From assembly GCF_029633825.1 (NCBI RefSeq), contig NZ_CP090643.1, forward strand, positions 248,001-312,000: a DNA stretch of 64,000 bases, given 5' to 3'. Under the pieces are notes generated by a model, which was given only the letters and a program-made list of their open reading frames with translations, ran no database searches and was not told the origin of the DNA. Both the position numbers and the translations under genes were made by a program. The stretch is from Burkholderia contaminans (GTDB lineage Bacteria; Pseudomonadota; Gammaproteobacteria; Burkholderiales; Burkholderiaceae). Below, one piece after another: positions 1 through 7,932 of the stretch. How positions within the stretch are numbered: position 1 is the first letter of the stretch; every line of letters begins with the position of its first letter.

Positions 1-982
1 CATCCGCAGAGTTGTCACGGCTCGCAATCGCGGATGACGCAGTGCCTGCGACCGCAACCTGCGGAGCCGGTTGTTGGACGACGACCGTATCATGTCGGGA
101 GCCTGCACTACCGAGCATGTAGCCGAGCAGGAGTCCGTCGTTCCCGCCGGAGTTGTGGACCACCACGGTTTGCGGCGATGACGTGCTATTGCTCGAAGGG
201 ACGTTCGCCGGGGCCGGCGGCGCGCTCTTCGTCGCACCCTGCGACACCGTACTGCCGTTGCTGATGCTCGAAGGAGTCGTTACATTGGCGCTACCGTGCG
301 CTGCCTGGTTGGCGCTCAGCGTGGCGGCCGCATCGTGCCCAGACTGAGCCGCATACAGCGCCCCGCCGAGCGCCGTCGCCGCTATCACCTTGCTCGTGCC
401 CGAGCTAGTGAATCCCGAGGTCTTAGGCGGGGTAGCCTGACTGGGCGTCGACGGTTGGGAAGAGGCACTGTACGAGGAGCCGCTGTAATTCGGGGCGGTG
501 TACGAGGAGCGCTCCGAGGTCGAGCTCGACGACGATCCGCTGTTGCTCGGAGAGCTGTAGCTGGGGGAGCTGTACGTCGATTTGCTCGAGGTGGAGTTGT
601 ACGACGAGCCGCCATAACTCGGCGAGCTGGATGACGACCGGTTCGAGCTCGAGCTATACGACGAACTTCCGTAACTCGGCGAGCTGTACGACGAGCGGCT
701 CGAACTCGAGCTGGAGCTGTAACTCGAGCTGTAAGACGACCGACTGGAACCCGAGCTATAGGAGGACCTGCTGGAACTGGAGCTGAAGCCAGAGCCCTTC
801 GCAAAAGCCGTCGGCGATACTGCGCCGCCCGCGAGAACGAGTGCCGTCATTGCGACGATCACCCGGGACCCGAGACCTCTCGTGCCCTGTCTGCGCGGAG
901 AGCCACTCGCGCTCCCACGAGCAAGCGCTCGAGTGGACGGTTGAACGGAGAAAGCCTGATCCGGAAAATCAGACGGGAGCAT
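1..982 (-). CDS. Ser/Tyr-rich secreted protein, partial (C-terminus off left edge)
   Basis: On the minus strand a frame opens at ATG 982 and stays open to the left edge (327 codons, no stop). After about 30 residues comes a signal-peptide-like stretch (VIVAMTALVLAGGAVSPTAFA), then about 130 residues made almost only of Ser with regularly placed Tyr, Arg, Pro and Gly (units such as SSYSS, SPSYGSSSY), then a Ser/Ala/Thr-rich part with a short hydrophobic segment (VIAATALGGALYAAQ). A GTG about 40 codons in, directly before the hydrophobic stretch, is an alternative start. The repeats look like a low-complexity surface or envelope protein; no enzyme motif is visible. Function unknown. The GC-rich repeats make open frames on the other strand, which I regard as shadows. 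Confidence 0.6.
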   Translation of the reverse strand, partial: MLPSDFPDQAFSVQPSTRALARGSASGSPRRQGTRGLGSRVIVAMTALVLAGGAVSPTAFAKGSGFSSSSSRSSYSSGSSRSSYSSSYSSSSSSSRSSYSSPSYGSSSYSSSSNRSSSSSPSYGGSSYNSTSSKSTYSSPSYSSPSNSGSSSSSTSERSSYTAPNYSGSSYSASSQPSTPSQATPPKTSGFTSSGTSKVIAATALGGALYAAQSGHDAAATLSANQAAHGSANVTTPSSISNGSTVSQGATKSAPPAPANVPSSNSTSSPQTVVVHNSGGNDGLLLGYMLGSAGSRHDTVVVQQPAPQVAVAGTASSAIASRDNSAD

Positions 983-1111
983 GGGCGGTGACCTCGTATG
1001 GCGAGATGAAGGGACACTAGACCAAGCCTGCCTAGTGATTCACGAAAAGTGACTTTTCGACCTTCGATACCGTACCCTCTGCCCCCTTCTGCCCCCTGCG
1101 AAATGCCGAGT

Positions 1112-2356
1112 TTATTCGACCCGCTTTCCCGCGCCGCAAGTTGCGCGGTGAAGCGCCGGCATGGGGCGGCGCGTGTCCCATTCGATGACCTGCACCCCGC
1201 GTGACTTGTAGCTCTTGATCTTCGCTGCCTTGCGCGCCTCGTATTCGGGATTGCCCATCATCCCCCATACCTCGACGACACATTCGCCTTCCTGGTCCTG
1301 GATGCGGAAGTCCGGAAACTCCGCTGCACCATCGTACCGGAGGGGCTTCGTGAACATTCTGCCCGCGTCGACCAAGGCGTCGGCCATTTGCATCTCGTAA
1401 GATGAGTCCGCTGGTATGTAGTGGCGGCTGGTCAACATCAGAGACAGATCAACGCCCCTAAGCGTGCCGCTGCGGGAAACCTCAACGACCATGATCACGA
1501 TGACATGTGCCGATGGGTTGTCCCGTTGTGCGGCTGCTGGCGGCGCGGATCGCTCGGCTCGCTCCACGACAGCCTTATCGACAAAGAACGGGTGCATGTG
1601 GTGCTTCAACTTGACCTTGAAGCTGTACTTCGAGAGCTCCATCGATTTCAGCTCGCCGATGACGATTCCGCGGAAACGAAAATCCCCGGGCGCCTCCAAA
1701 CGTGCGCGAAACCTCGCCCAACCACGTTCAATGCCGACGCGCTCCGATTCACGCCAGGCTGGCACACAGTACATTACGTCCTCGACTGACTCGCCATTCA
1801 CGTTGCCGTCAAGATTGATGAGCTCTCGACGGCAGCGCCACCAGTCCCTGGTCCAGCGCGGTCGCCACTCGTTCAGGCCTGCCCGCTCCCACAGTGAATG
1901 CAAAAGACCGAGCATGCCGACTTTCGCTCGCGTCTGCCCGCCACCCTTTGGATCCTCGCTGCGCTCCACCGGACCATTCCGAGCCTCGACGCGGACCTTC
2001 AGCGGAATGTCTGCTGAGATATCGACAGTGCCGTCGGGCTTCTCGATGATCGCGCCCTTCGCGTATCCTTTGCGTCCGCTCTCCGCCTCTGCCCGTGTCC
2101 GAAATGTGCATCGCCGGTGATGCGAGAGCGCATCGCCCGGCCAGACCGCCAAGTGATAGAGTCCTTCGCGGAGTCGAATCTGCAGTCGTCGGCCACCGCT
2201 GACGCACATGCACCGCGCGTGCCCCTGCGTTGCCTTGGCTAGCTCGAACATCCGCCGATAGCGTGTTGGTTCGCTGAGAAAGTCTTCGAGCAGAATGGAC
2301 TGCCCGGCAAGATCAATTCGTTGATCGATTCGTTCGTTGTGCGCGACGTGTTCCAT
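1112..2356 (-). CDS. DUF1173-type plasmid protein
   Basis: A 414-residue protein whose N-terminal third carries a C-x-C pair (C49, C51), then a His-His-x-x-Cys cluster (H79-C83) after a beta-rich stretch with a WPG motif. This is the layout I associate with DUF1173 proteins, found mainly on plasmids and conjugative islands; their role is not established. The cysteines and histidine could hold a zinc ion, which is inference. The C-terminal part ends in a region (QDQEGECVVEVWGMMGN, then a VIEWDTRR motif) that resembles a nuclease-like fold with acidic residues, but I cannot confirm a catalytic set. It lies 57 bp from the gene upstream of it and may be co-transcribed with it. Confidence 0.6.
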   Translation of the reverse strand: MEHVAHNERIDQRIDLAGQSILLEDFLSEPTRYRRMFELAKATQGHARCMCVSGGRRLQIRLREGLYHLAVWPGDALSHHRRCTFRTRAEAESGRKGYAKGAIIEKPDGTVDISADIPLKVRVEARNGPVERSEDPKGGGQTRAKVGMLGLLHSLWERAGLNEWRPRWTRDWWRCRRELINLDGNVNGESVEDVMYCVPAWRESERVGIERGWARFRARLEAPGDFRFRGIVIGELKSMELSKYSFKVKLKHHMHPFFVDKAVVERAERSAPPAAAQRDNPSAHVIVIMVVEVSRSGTLRGVDLSLMLTSRHYIPADSSYEMQMADALVDAGRMFTKPLRYDGAAEFPDFRIQDQEGECVVEVWGMMGNPEYEARKAAKIKSYKSRGVQVIEWDTRRPMPALHRATCGAGKRVE

Positions 2357-2413
2357 CCGTCCCCCGAAGGCAAGCGTCCAAGGGAGGAATCACTCTCAAG
2401 CGCCTGCGTTGGC

Positions 2414-2896
2414 CTAGATCTTTTGCTGGTGGAAGAGACGGATTTGGACTTGAAGAATCCCCGCCTCAACCTCGGATATCTTAAGTCGCGACGCGATCTC
2501 ACTCGCCTGAATGTCGGGGTTCTCGCGGTACATTTCTTCGACTTGGAACAGATAGTCGGACGTCAGGTCGCCGTCCAACGCAGCCAGTGAAGCGTTTGCT
2601 GGGAATTGTCTATTCAGCCACGTCGTGAACCTCAGAGCCTCGGGGGTACCCTTCAATCTCATGATCGCGCGCACCGCTTCAATCGTGATCATGGTCACAG
2701 AGGGTCCGCCCGGCAGCTCATTTTGCCAAACGTCCGCCTTGACACCAGCTGCATTGATCAGATCGTCAAGCTCCGGACCTTCCACCATCCCGACGATCTC
2801 CGCGACGTCTGCAAGCCGCAGAGCGACGAAGAGCTCATCCATTGATGTAGAGGTAAGCACTTCTGTTCCGGCGTACTTGGGCCTTCGAACGGGCAT
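2414..2896 (-). CDS. small Bro-N/HTH-like protein
   Basis: A 160-residue protein. The middle (VTMITIEAVRAIMRLKGTPE followed by ALRFTTWLNRQF) resembles the end of a Bro-N domain, where a conserved 'pea-x-rF-xx-W' segment is typical of phage antirepressor-like proteins. The C-terminal third (IQASEIASRLKISEVEAGIL) looks like a helix-turn-helix. The first codon is ATG at 2896, facing an AT-rich stretch (2940-3000) that probably holds the promoter. It lies upstream of, and on the same strand as, the DUF1173 gene. A DNA-binding or regulatory role is inference; I do not recognise a named family. Confidence 0.5.
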   Translation of the reverse strand: MPVRRPKYAGTEVLTSTSMDELFVALRLADVAEIVGMVEGPELDDLINAAGVKADVWQNELPGGPSVTMITIEAVRAIMRLKGTPEALRFTTWLNRQFPANASLAALDGDLTSDYLFQVEEMYRENPDIQASEIASRLKISEVEAGILQVQIRLFHQQKI

Positions 2897-3028
2897 AGTC
2901 GGATAAATCTGGTGAAATTGATAAGCAACAGTACGTCGCGGGAGTCAAACTATACTAAAACTTTTTCATTCTTTCACCTGTGTTGACAATATTAAAAAAT
3001 GCAAAGTGCACTGGGGATAGGCGTCCCC

Positions 3029-3058
3029 AAGATCTCGACGAGCATTTGATGAGATCTT
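3029..3058. repeat. 8-bp inverted repeat next to the integrase gene
   Basis: AAGATCTC at 3029-3036 is matched by GAGATCTT at 3051-3058 across 14 bases, with a small GGGGA/TCCCC hairpin just before it (3013-3028). It sits within 12 bp of the integrase stop codon. It may end integrase transcription, although there is no T-run, or be a recombinase binding site; the sequence does not decide. Confidence 0.35.
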
Positions 3059-3069
3059 AGGGATCGCTT

Positions 3070-4365
3070 TCAACTTTCTTTGTTCGATTCTGGTGTCCGC
3101 GGTTTGAAAATCACGACGCTGTCTTTAAGGGGCAGGTCCATTTGACGTACATCAAGCAAAACCTCCGTCCTGCGACGCTTCGCGTTCTCTTGGGATTTAC
3201 CCCTAGCCGCTACATTTTGCGGTACCGGTCCCACGCCACGAAGAACAGGTCGCGACTTCGCAGATCGCGCCAAGCGCTGCTCGTCGCCGACCTTCTTTGG
3301 CGCCCGACGGAAGCCTTCGAAATGGCCGTAGTACGAGTTCGTCACATTCACCCGGCTATGGCCGAGCATTTCGCTAACTTGGCCCAAAGCCTGGTGAAGA
3401 TCCTCCGCGGGTAGTTGATCGGCCGCCCCCCCGAGCGTTGCCGGCACAAACGGCGCTACGGGGTTCGTCATGGCAGCGTTCTCAGAGAATTCCGCGCGAA
3501 GACCGTGGCCGCTTACGCCGGCGACACTCTTCGTAATGCCGATCTCTTCCATCCGACGCTCATATTCCTTGAGGTTGTAGGCAAGCGTCGCCGGTTTGCC
3601 GCGGCGCGTTGTTTTCCATCCCATCGAATCGCCCTTGGGCATCCGCGACTTGACGTAATCCAGTACCTCCCGCTGATACTGGTTGGTGATGCGCACGTTC
3701 CGCGCCCGGCCACCCTTCGGCCCAGCATTCGGGTACACAGCCAAGTAGTCACCGTGGTCGCACTTCCACGGTTTGAGCATCAACACTTCCTTGCGGCGGA
3801 GTCCGAACGCGACGGCAAGCCGAATCATCAGCCCGAACCGCTCATTCAGTGCATCGGCCAAGGCGATCTTCTCGTCAATGTTGATCCCGTTCTGAGACCA
3901 CGATTTCGACGTAACCGCCGTGGTCGCTCGCTGCAGGCCCACTCTCGGTACGTCCGGTAGGTAGTCCGGAAGCGCCCGAACCATCCCCTTTTTGCCGATC
4001 CAGGCCGCGAATTTGCGCAGCACCGAGAGCTCGTTCTGCATCGTCGCCACGGCGCGGCCACGCCGATACCACTCGCCGACGAGTACTTCAACGTGCTTCT
4101 CGCCAAGATTGCGCGGATTCTGGAGCTTGAACCCCAGCCCCGTGAGGGTGCCGAATGCAGCAAATAGCACCGACGCTGTCAGTTCACGAGTGCGATGCGA
4201 GGCGACCTCACCATTCACCCGCACGCCCGCATGGCGGTCCAAAATCCCCTGCAGTTCACGCCGCCACCCGCTCGGCGCGTCCCCTCGCCTTCCGGACGGA
4301 GCCGGCACCGCATTCTGCCCTTCCAGTGCGTTCATCCCTACCTCCAACAGTCGCACTTCACACAA
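3070..4365 (-). CDS. tyrosine recombinase / integrase
   Basis: A 431-residue site-specific recombinase. Residues about 35-130 form an alpha-helical SAM-like core-binding domain (the segment ATMQNELSVLRKFAAWIGK is typical). The catalytic domain shows the tyrosine-recombinase set: Arg in FGLRRKE (190-191), a His-x-x-Arg box in GHGLRAEF (H287, R290), His in MLGHSRVNVTNSYYGHF (H336) and the tyrosine at 345/346. It resembles the 'integrase domain-containing' family of conjugative plasmids and islands rather than Rci or XerC/D. The basic C-terminal tail (about 360-431) is an extension. It may resolve multimers or catalyse integration. No att site could be identified, apart from the inverted repeat beyond its stop codon. 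Confidence 0.8.
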   Translation of the reverse strand: MCEVRLLEVGMNALEGQNAVPAPSGRRGDAPSGWRRELQGILDRHAGVRVNGEVASHRTRELTASVLFAAFGTLTGLGFKLQNPRNLGEKHVEVLVGEWYRRGRAVATMQNELSVLRKFAAWIGKKGMVRALPDYLPDVPRVGLQRATTAVTSKSWSQNGINIDEKIALADALNERFGLMIRLAVAFGLRRKEVLMLKPWKCDHGDYLAVYPNAGPKGGRARNVRITNQYQREVLDYVKSRMPKGDSMGWKTTRRGKPATLAYNLKEYERRMEEIGITKSVAGVSGHGLRAEFSENAAMTNPVAPFVPATLGGAADQLPAEDLHQALGQVSEMLGHSRVNVTNSYYGHFEGFRRAPKKVGDEQRLARSAKSRPVLRGVGPVPQNVAARGKSQENAKRRRTEVLLDVRQMDLPLKDSVVIFKPRTPESNKES

Positions 4366-4889
4366 TGGTCACGCCTCGCCGCGTGCCTTGCGCATTATGA
4401 AATGCGCGCCCGTTTTTACCGGGATACCACACCAGCCATAGTTTTGAGGGGCATGAGCGAGCCCGTCTTAAAAATGTGCGTTTATGTCGCCGGCTCCCAC
4501 TACAACTCTTACTGCACAGCGACACCCCGACGCTCGCGCTAATCGGGTCTCCCTCCCTTACGAGATGGAACTGGCCTTTCAAGCAGGGACCATACTGCAC
4601 CGGTTCGTCTTGCGACGATGTAGGCCCGGTACGAGCCTCGACTGTTCAACTCCCACATGCCGTACAGCATGCAGGCTGAGCCCTCTATCGGCCGGTCTTG
4701 CGACCCGACGCGATAGCCCGCTCACCAATCCATCCGGCGAGCAGCAAAAGCCTCTTCTACCGCAGGTCGTGCGACCTTTCGGACTTTTCCATTGTCTTCG
4801 TTGTGATCCCCGGTACCGGACGCTCATCCGCACGAGGAAAGGGTTTCGCCCTTCCTCTGTATCCGATTGTCGTCCGATCTGCCGGGGGA

Positions 4890-4913
4890 GAAAAAAAACG
4901 CGCTTGCGCGCGT
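4890..4913 (-). terminator. strong Rho-independent terminator (minus strand)
   Basis: Read on the minus strand: ACGCGC, loop GCAA, GCGCGT, followed at once by eight T residues. No protein gene ends just upstream of it. Confidence 0.8.
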
Positions 4914-5130
4914 CTTCGTATTTCAAGGCGACAGCCCTGAGGCTGATCCACCTGAAAGACTGGCCAGCGGTAGTGCTACCGACTGACTCTGGAAAGAGCG
5001 AATCCAGCGAGGGGTTCGCATGCCGCCAACGCGGCGCAGGAAACTACCGAATGGGGCACGATTGCCCCTATGGCCGAAGTAAATCACAGCGACAGCCTTA
5101 CTGCAAGCGGCTTCGCCGCACATTTCAGCC
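4890..5130 (-). ncRNA. candidate structured RNA ending at a strong terminator
   Basis: Read on the minus strand, this stretch holds a chain of short perfect hairpins: GCGGC-gaa-GCCGC (about 5107-5119), GGGGC-aatcgt-GCCCC (about 5054-5069), GCCGC-gttg-GCGGC (about 5023-5036) and CGGTA-gcac-TACCG (about 4968-4981). It then reaches a textbook Rho-independent terminator (4913-4890). No convincing coding frame leads to that terminator, so something non-coding appears to be transcribed and stopped here. The 5' end is unknown and could lie as far right as about 5450. An antisense or copy-control RNA, an untranslated leader, or a decayed gene with its terminator are all possible. This is inference from hairpins and the terminator only. 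Confidence 0.4.
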
Positions 5131-5525
5131 AGTTGAAGCGCCCTTGCCCCGACTGAACCTAACCATGCCCGTCAACCGCCTGCCAGCCTCGCCCGGGCTC
5201 CTGTTTCTCCCTGTTGGCCCGCATTGCTCGTCGGTTCGACTCGATACTCCACGTTGCTCTGCAAACCTGCGCTGTAAATCTCTGGCGCTCCTCGAGCGCC
5301 TCCGCAACTTTCGACGTTACTCTACAGTTCTCTCCTACTAGGTCGACGTCGTTCCACACGGGTCCGCAGCGCGCTCTACGACAGTGATCAAATACTCCTC
5401 GTTAGTCCGGCTTATTCGCGACGGCGATTTAATGAATGCCATCTTCCCGTGGCAATCATTCGATTCACTAAAGAGGTCCGTGTAAATATCTCCGCGTCTG
5501 TAACAGCAAAGCCAGCGAAATCCCC

Positions 5526-6008
5526 GTGACCTCGTTACACGATTTTTTGGAAAAAAAACGACGCGCGAGAACCCGCGGGAAACTCGCCGGCCTCGTTGAG
5601 ACGATGCTGGAACTCAAGGACCTCGGCGCCAGCTACTCCGAAATAGCGGAGTACATTCTTCTCGCGCATCAGACCAAAGTGTCTCGGAGTGGCGTCGAGA
5701 AGCATCTAAAGAGTCACGCTCGCAAGCAAGCCAAGAAGCCGGCGTCAGCACCTCGCACCGCGCCGCCTAGCGAAGCCCGCGTCCAAGCGGACACACCGAC
5801 CGCTGTTACCGAACTGCGTCGCCCCACCGAGAATGCCAATCGGTCAAGCGAGACATTCACTCGGCCCGACCCCGTCGAGAGCGACAGTATTCAGACTGCT
5901 GCCACCTCTTCCCCTGAGAGCTTTGAGACGAGCTACAGGCTCGGATCCCCTGAGCACCAAGAAAAGCTCGCCGCATACAGGCGGCAAAAGACAAACCCCA
6001 ACACCTAA
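5526..6008 (+). CDS. small basic HTH-like protein, first gene of StbB-like operon
   Basis: A 160-residue protein starting at GTG 5526. The N-terminal 70 residues are helical and basic (EKKRRARTRGKLAGLVETML, then YSEIAEYILLAHQTKVSRSG), with a probable helix-turn-helix; the rest is a Pro/Ser/Thr-rich, disordered tail. It is followed 23 bp later by a ParA/StbB-like ATPase gene. Small DNA-binding protein plus Walker ATPase is the layout of plasmid stability and mobilisation modules (for example StbA-StbB of R388), so it may bind a site in the gene-poor stretch just upstream. The functional link is inference; the protein itself I do not recognise by sequence. Confidence 0.6.
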   Translation: MTSLHDFLEKKRRARTRGKLAGLVETMLELKDLGASYSEIAEYILLAHQTKVSRSGVEKHLKSHARKQAKKPASAPRTAPPSEARVQADTPTAVTELRRPTENANRSSETFTRPDPVESDSIQTAATSSPESFETSYRLGSPEHQEKLAAYRRQKTNPNT

Positions 6009-6031
6009 TCGAACCGGAGAAAAGGACCCAT

Positions 6032-6817
6032 ATGCCGTTGAAGATTCTTGTGATCCATTCCACCAGCCTCGTCGGGAAAAGCACTACCGTCGCATCGCTG
6101 CTACACCCCCGACTCAAGCAGCCGCGGGTGTTCTCCGTCGAAAAGCAAAACCAGGATGCGAGCCGCTATGGCATTGAGGTCGTCCGATATCGTGGCGGTG
6201 ACCTGAAGAAGCTGATCGACGACATCATCATCGAGCGCAGAAACTTGATCGTTGATGTCGGAGCCTCGCAGTACTCCGACGTGATGAAGGAATACAGTCG
6301 TGTACGCGGCGCGATCAATGACTTCGATGTCGCAATCGTTCCGACCACCCCGGATGGCCGCGTCCAGGAGGAAACTCTCGGCACTATCGAGCTTCTCCTC
6401 AAGGCCGGACTGCAACCGGAAAAACTGCGCGTCTTGTTCAACCGGGCGACGATCGATGCCGACGAGGACCTGGATGTTCAATTCGAGCCGGTGATCGCTT
6501 TCCTCACTCAAACCCCTGGGCTCGCCTACTACAGCGACCTTGTCGTGTACGAGAACCAGATCCACGCGGACCTCCGCGCCGAAGGACTGTCGTTCGACCA
6601 AGTGGCAAACGACAAGACCGACCACAAGAAAGTGGTCGACGAGGCACTCCGAAAATCGCCCGACTCACCGGATACCATGGCGAAAATCCGACGGCTTGGC
6701 ATTCAGCGCGCGGTCGTGAGCGCGAAGATGGAACTCGACACTGCATTCGCGGCACTACGGCTGCCCAAAATCCAAGTTGAATCCAATCCGACGGTCCAGC
6801 CGGCCGAGGAGAAGTAA
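6032..6817 (+). CDS. ParA/StbB-like P-loop ATPase
   Basis: A 261-residue protein of the ParA/MinD-like ATPase class. The N-terminus reads LVIHSTSLVGKSTTVASLL, a deviant Walker A in which the usual KGGxGKT is replaced by STSLVGKST; the segment RRNLIVDVGASQYSDVM fits the Walker B region, and FDVAIVPTTPD is the strand that follows it. It is unlike the partition ParA of this plasmid (at 46.4 kb) and resembles StbB/TraL-type ATPases that accompany transfer genes. Position and operon (HTH-like gene before it, membrane-anchored coiled-coil gene 2 bp after it) suggest a stability or transfer-positioning role. The start ATG is preceded by GGAGAAAAGG. Confidence 0.65.
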   Translation: MPLKILVIHSTSLVGKSTTVASLLHPRLKQPRVFSVEKQNQDASRYGIEVVRYRGGDLKKLIDDIIIERRNLIVDVGASQYSDVMKEYSRVRGAINDFDVAIVPTTPDGRVQEETLGTIELLLKAGLQPEKLRVLFNRATIDADEDLDVQFEPVIAFLTQTPGLAYYSDLVVYENQIHADLRAEGLSFDQVANDKTDHKKVVDEALRKSPDSPDTMAKIRRLGIQRAVVSAKMELDTAFAALRLPKIQVESNPTVQPAEEK

Positions 6818-6819
6818 AG

Positions 6820-7458
6820 GTGCTGCGGGGTCCCCGAGGCGCAGTGGAAGCGCTATATGCCCTCCAGGCAGAAGAGGCGACTGCGCTCCGGGGCGAAATC
6901 CGCAGCGTCGTTGCTGTACTCGAAGCACACAACAAGCGACAAGACGAACTCCTACTGCTACGGCAAACCGCAGATCACCAAATTCTTGCCACTGTTGAGG
7001 ACCTCATCAAGATCACCGGTGCACTTAAGGCAGTCGCGCTCAGTGCCGACTCAATGCCTGAGCGCGTGCAGTCGGTCCTAAACAGCGCGGACATCACGGC
7101 AATTCACAAGAAGTTGGCCGATGCACTGACCGTAGACATTTGGGCAAAGCTCGACGCGAGCTCTGACGCTGATTCGAAGCGAATCGAAGAGACATTTATG
7201 CGTCTGGAAAGAAGGGTAAACGCCGCGGTTGCAAACATCCGAGACGCAAGTCTAGGGAAGCCAAGCGTTCCAACAGTTGCACCGCGCGGGTCTCTCTTCG
7301 AGCGCATGATGAGTCGCGCGCGCCGCGCCTACATCCATATGCTGCGTGCAAGTGCCGACGTCCACAAACTCGCGGCCACCTTCGCATTCGCAAGTGTTGG
7401 CCTAGCCGCTCTCGCCACGTTGATTCGCCAACTTGCGCTGATCGCGGCCGGCAATTAG
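6820..7458 (+). CDS. coiled-coil protein with C-terminal membrane anchor
   Basis: A 212-residue protein starting with GTG 2 bp after the preceding stop, so almost certainly translated with it. Residues 1-140 are heptad-like helices rich in Ala, Glu, Leu and Arg; residues about 185-210 (LAATFAFASVGLAALATLIR) are one membrane segment close to the C-terminus. The layout fits a membrane-tethered partner of the ATPase upstream, comparable in position to StbC or TraM of other transfer systems, but there is no sequence match I can name. A Rho-independent terminator follows at 7505, closing the three-gene operon. Confidence 0.6.
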   Translation: MLRGPRGAVEALYALQAEEATALRGEIRSVVAVLEAHNKRQDELLLLRQTADHQILATVEDLIKITGALKAVALSADSMPERVQSVLNSADITAIHKKLADALTVDIWAKLDASSDADSKRIEETFMRLERRVNAAVANIRDASLGKPSVPTVAPRGSLFERMMSRARRAYIHMLRASADVHKLAATFAFASVGLAALATLIRQLALIAAGN

Positions 7459-7504
7459 AACTGCCACTCCATATCCTAGAAGCGCGTCAGACCGTGACAT
7501 TGAT

Positions 7505-7536
7505 AGCCGCGTAGACATCTGTTTGCGCGGCTTTTT
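7505..7536 (+). terminator. Rho-independent terminator
   Basis: AGCCGCG (7505-7511) pairs with CGCGGCT (7526-7532) across a 14-base loop and is followed by five T residues (7532-7536). It closes the operon ending at 7458. Confidence 0.75.
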
Positions 7537-7638
7537 CTCATTCACAGCTTCCCAATTTCAATCGCGCACCTCAACACCGATGAATGAAGCGACTCGCCGG
7601 CGAACCCAATGCTGGCGATGAATGCGCGGGGCGCAAAG

Positions 7639-7683
7639 TTTTTTTTCAGCTAGGGGGTGAAACTTCGACCGACATTGCCGTAT
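7639..7683 (+). promoter_or_regulatory. conserved T8 / GGGGGTGAAAC element, copy 1
   Basis: Eight T residues (7639-7646), five bases, AGGGGGTGAAAC (7652-7663), then TTCG, CCG and a closing CCGTAT. Nearly the same block occurs at 49812-49857, over 42 kb away, upstream of an unrelated gene. It lies in the 470-bp stretch between the terminator at 7505 and the gene starting at 7933, where I find nothing else. Its function is unknown; a shared promoter or operator is the simplest reading. Confidence 0.4.
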
Positions 7684-7932
7684 TTCCTCTACATCGACGG
7701 CAACAATTGCCGCTCCATGTGTAGAGAGCACATCTGATGAACCATAAGCCATACCGTCTGGACGAAGACCATCGCCGCGGACGCCCACGTTGGGCAACAA
7801 CGCCGCCCGCCCACCACCGCAGCGCTTTGCCGCCCTGCGATGCGGCTGGAACCATTGCGCTCGCTCGACGCGCCCGCTAATCATCTCGCTTTCAAGCGCG
7901 AACGCCCTCGTACAACCTCCGGAGCTCTTTCA

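Larger units (their letters stand above)
4366..5525. other. 1.16-kb gene-poor, hairpin-rich region
   Basis: No convincing gene was found between the integrase start and the next plus-strand gene. A plus-strand frame open from 4484 to 5341 has Arg/Cys/Pro/Ser-rich composition and no ribosome site; I treat it as chance. The right half is dense in hairpins when read on the minus strand and ends in a strong terminator (listed separately). A 34-codon minus-strand reading frame (5338-5442) is possible but has a poor ribosome site. On the plus strand there is a 12-bp imperfect hairpin at about 4831-4858. The left part (4440-4800) repeats the motif 'GTCKTGCGAC' three times near 4606, 4685 and 4766. 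Confidence 0.5.

Noticed and set aside
385..804. An Arg/Ala/Thr-rich frame on the minus strand.
   Set aside because: It is a shifted frame of the Ser/Tyr repeats of the longer gene that covers 1-982; the composition is that of a shadow.
4484..5341. A 285-codon open frame on the plus strand.
   Set aside because: Arg/Cys/Pro/Ser-rich composition, no ribosome site, no domain; strong hairpins and a minus-strand terminator lie inside it.
7558..7884. A 108-codon minus-strand frame in the intergenic stretch.
   Set aside because: No ribosome site or domain; overlaps the conserved T8 element and the upstream part of the gene at 7933.
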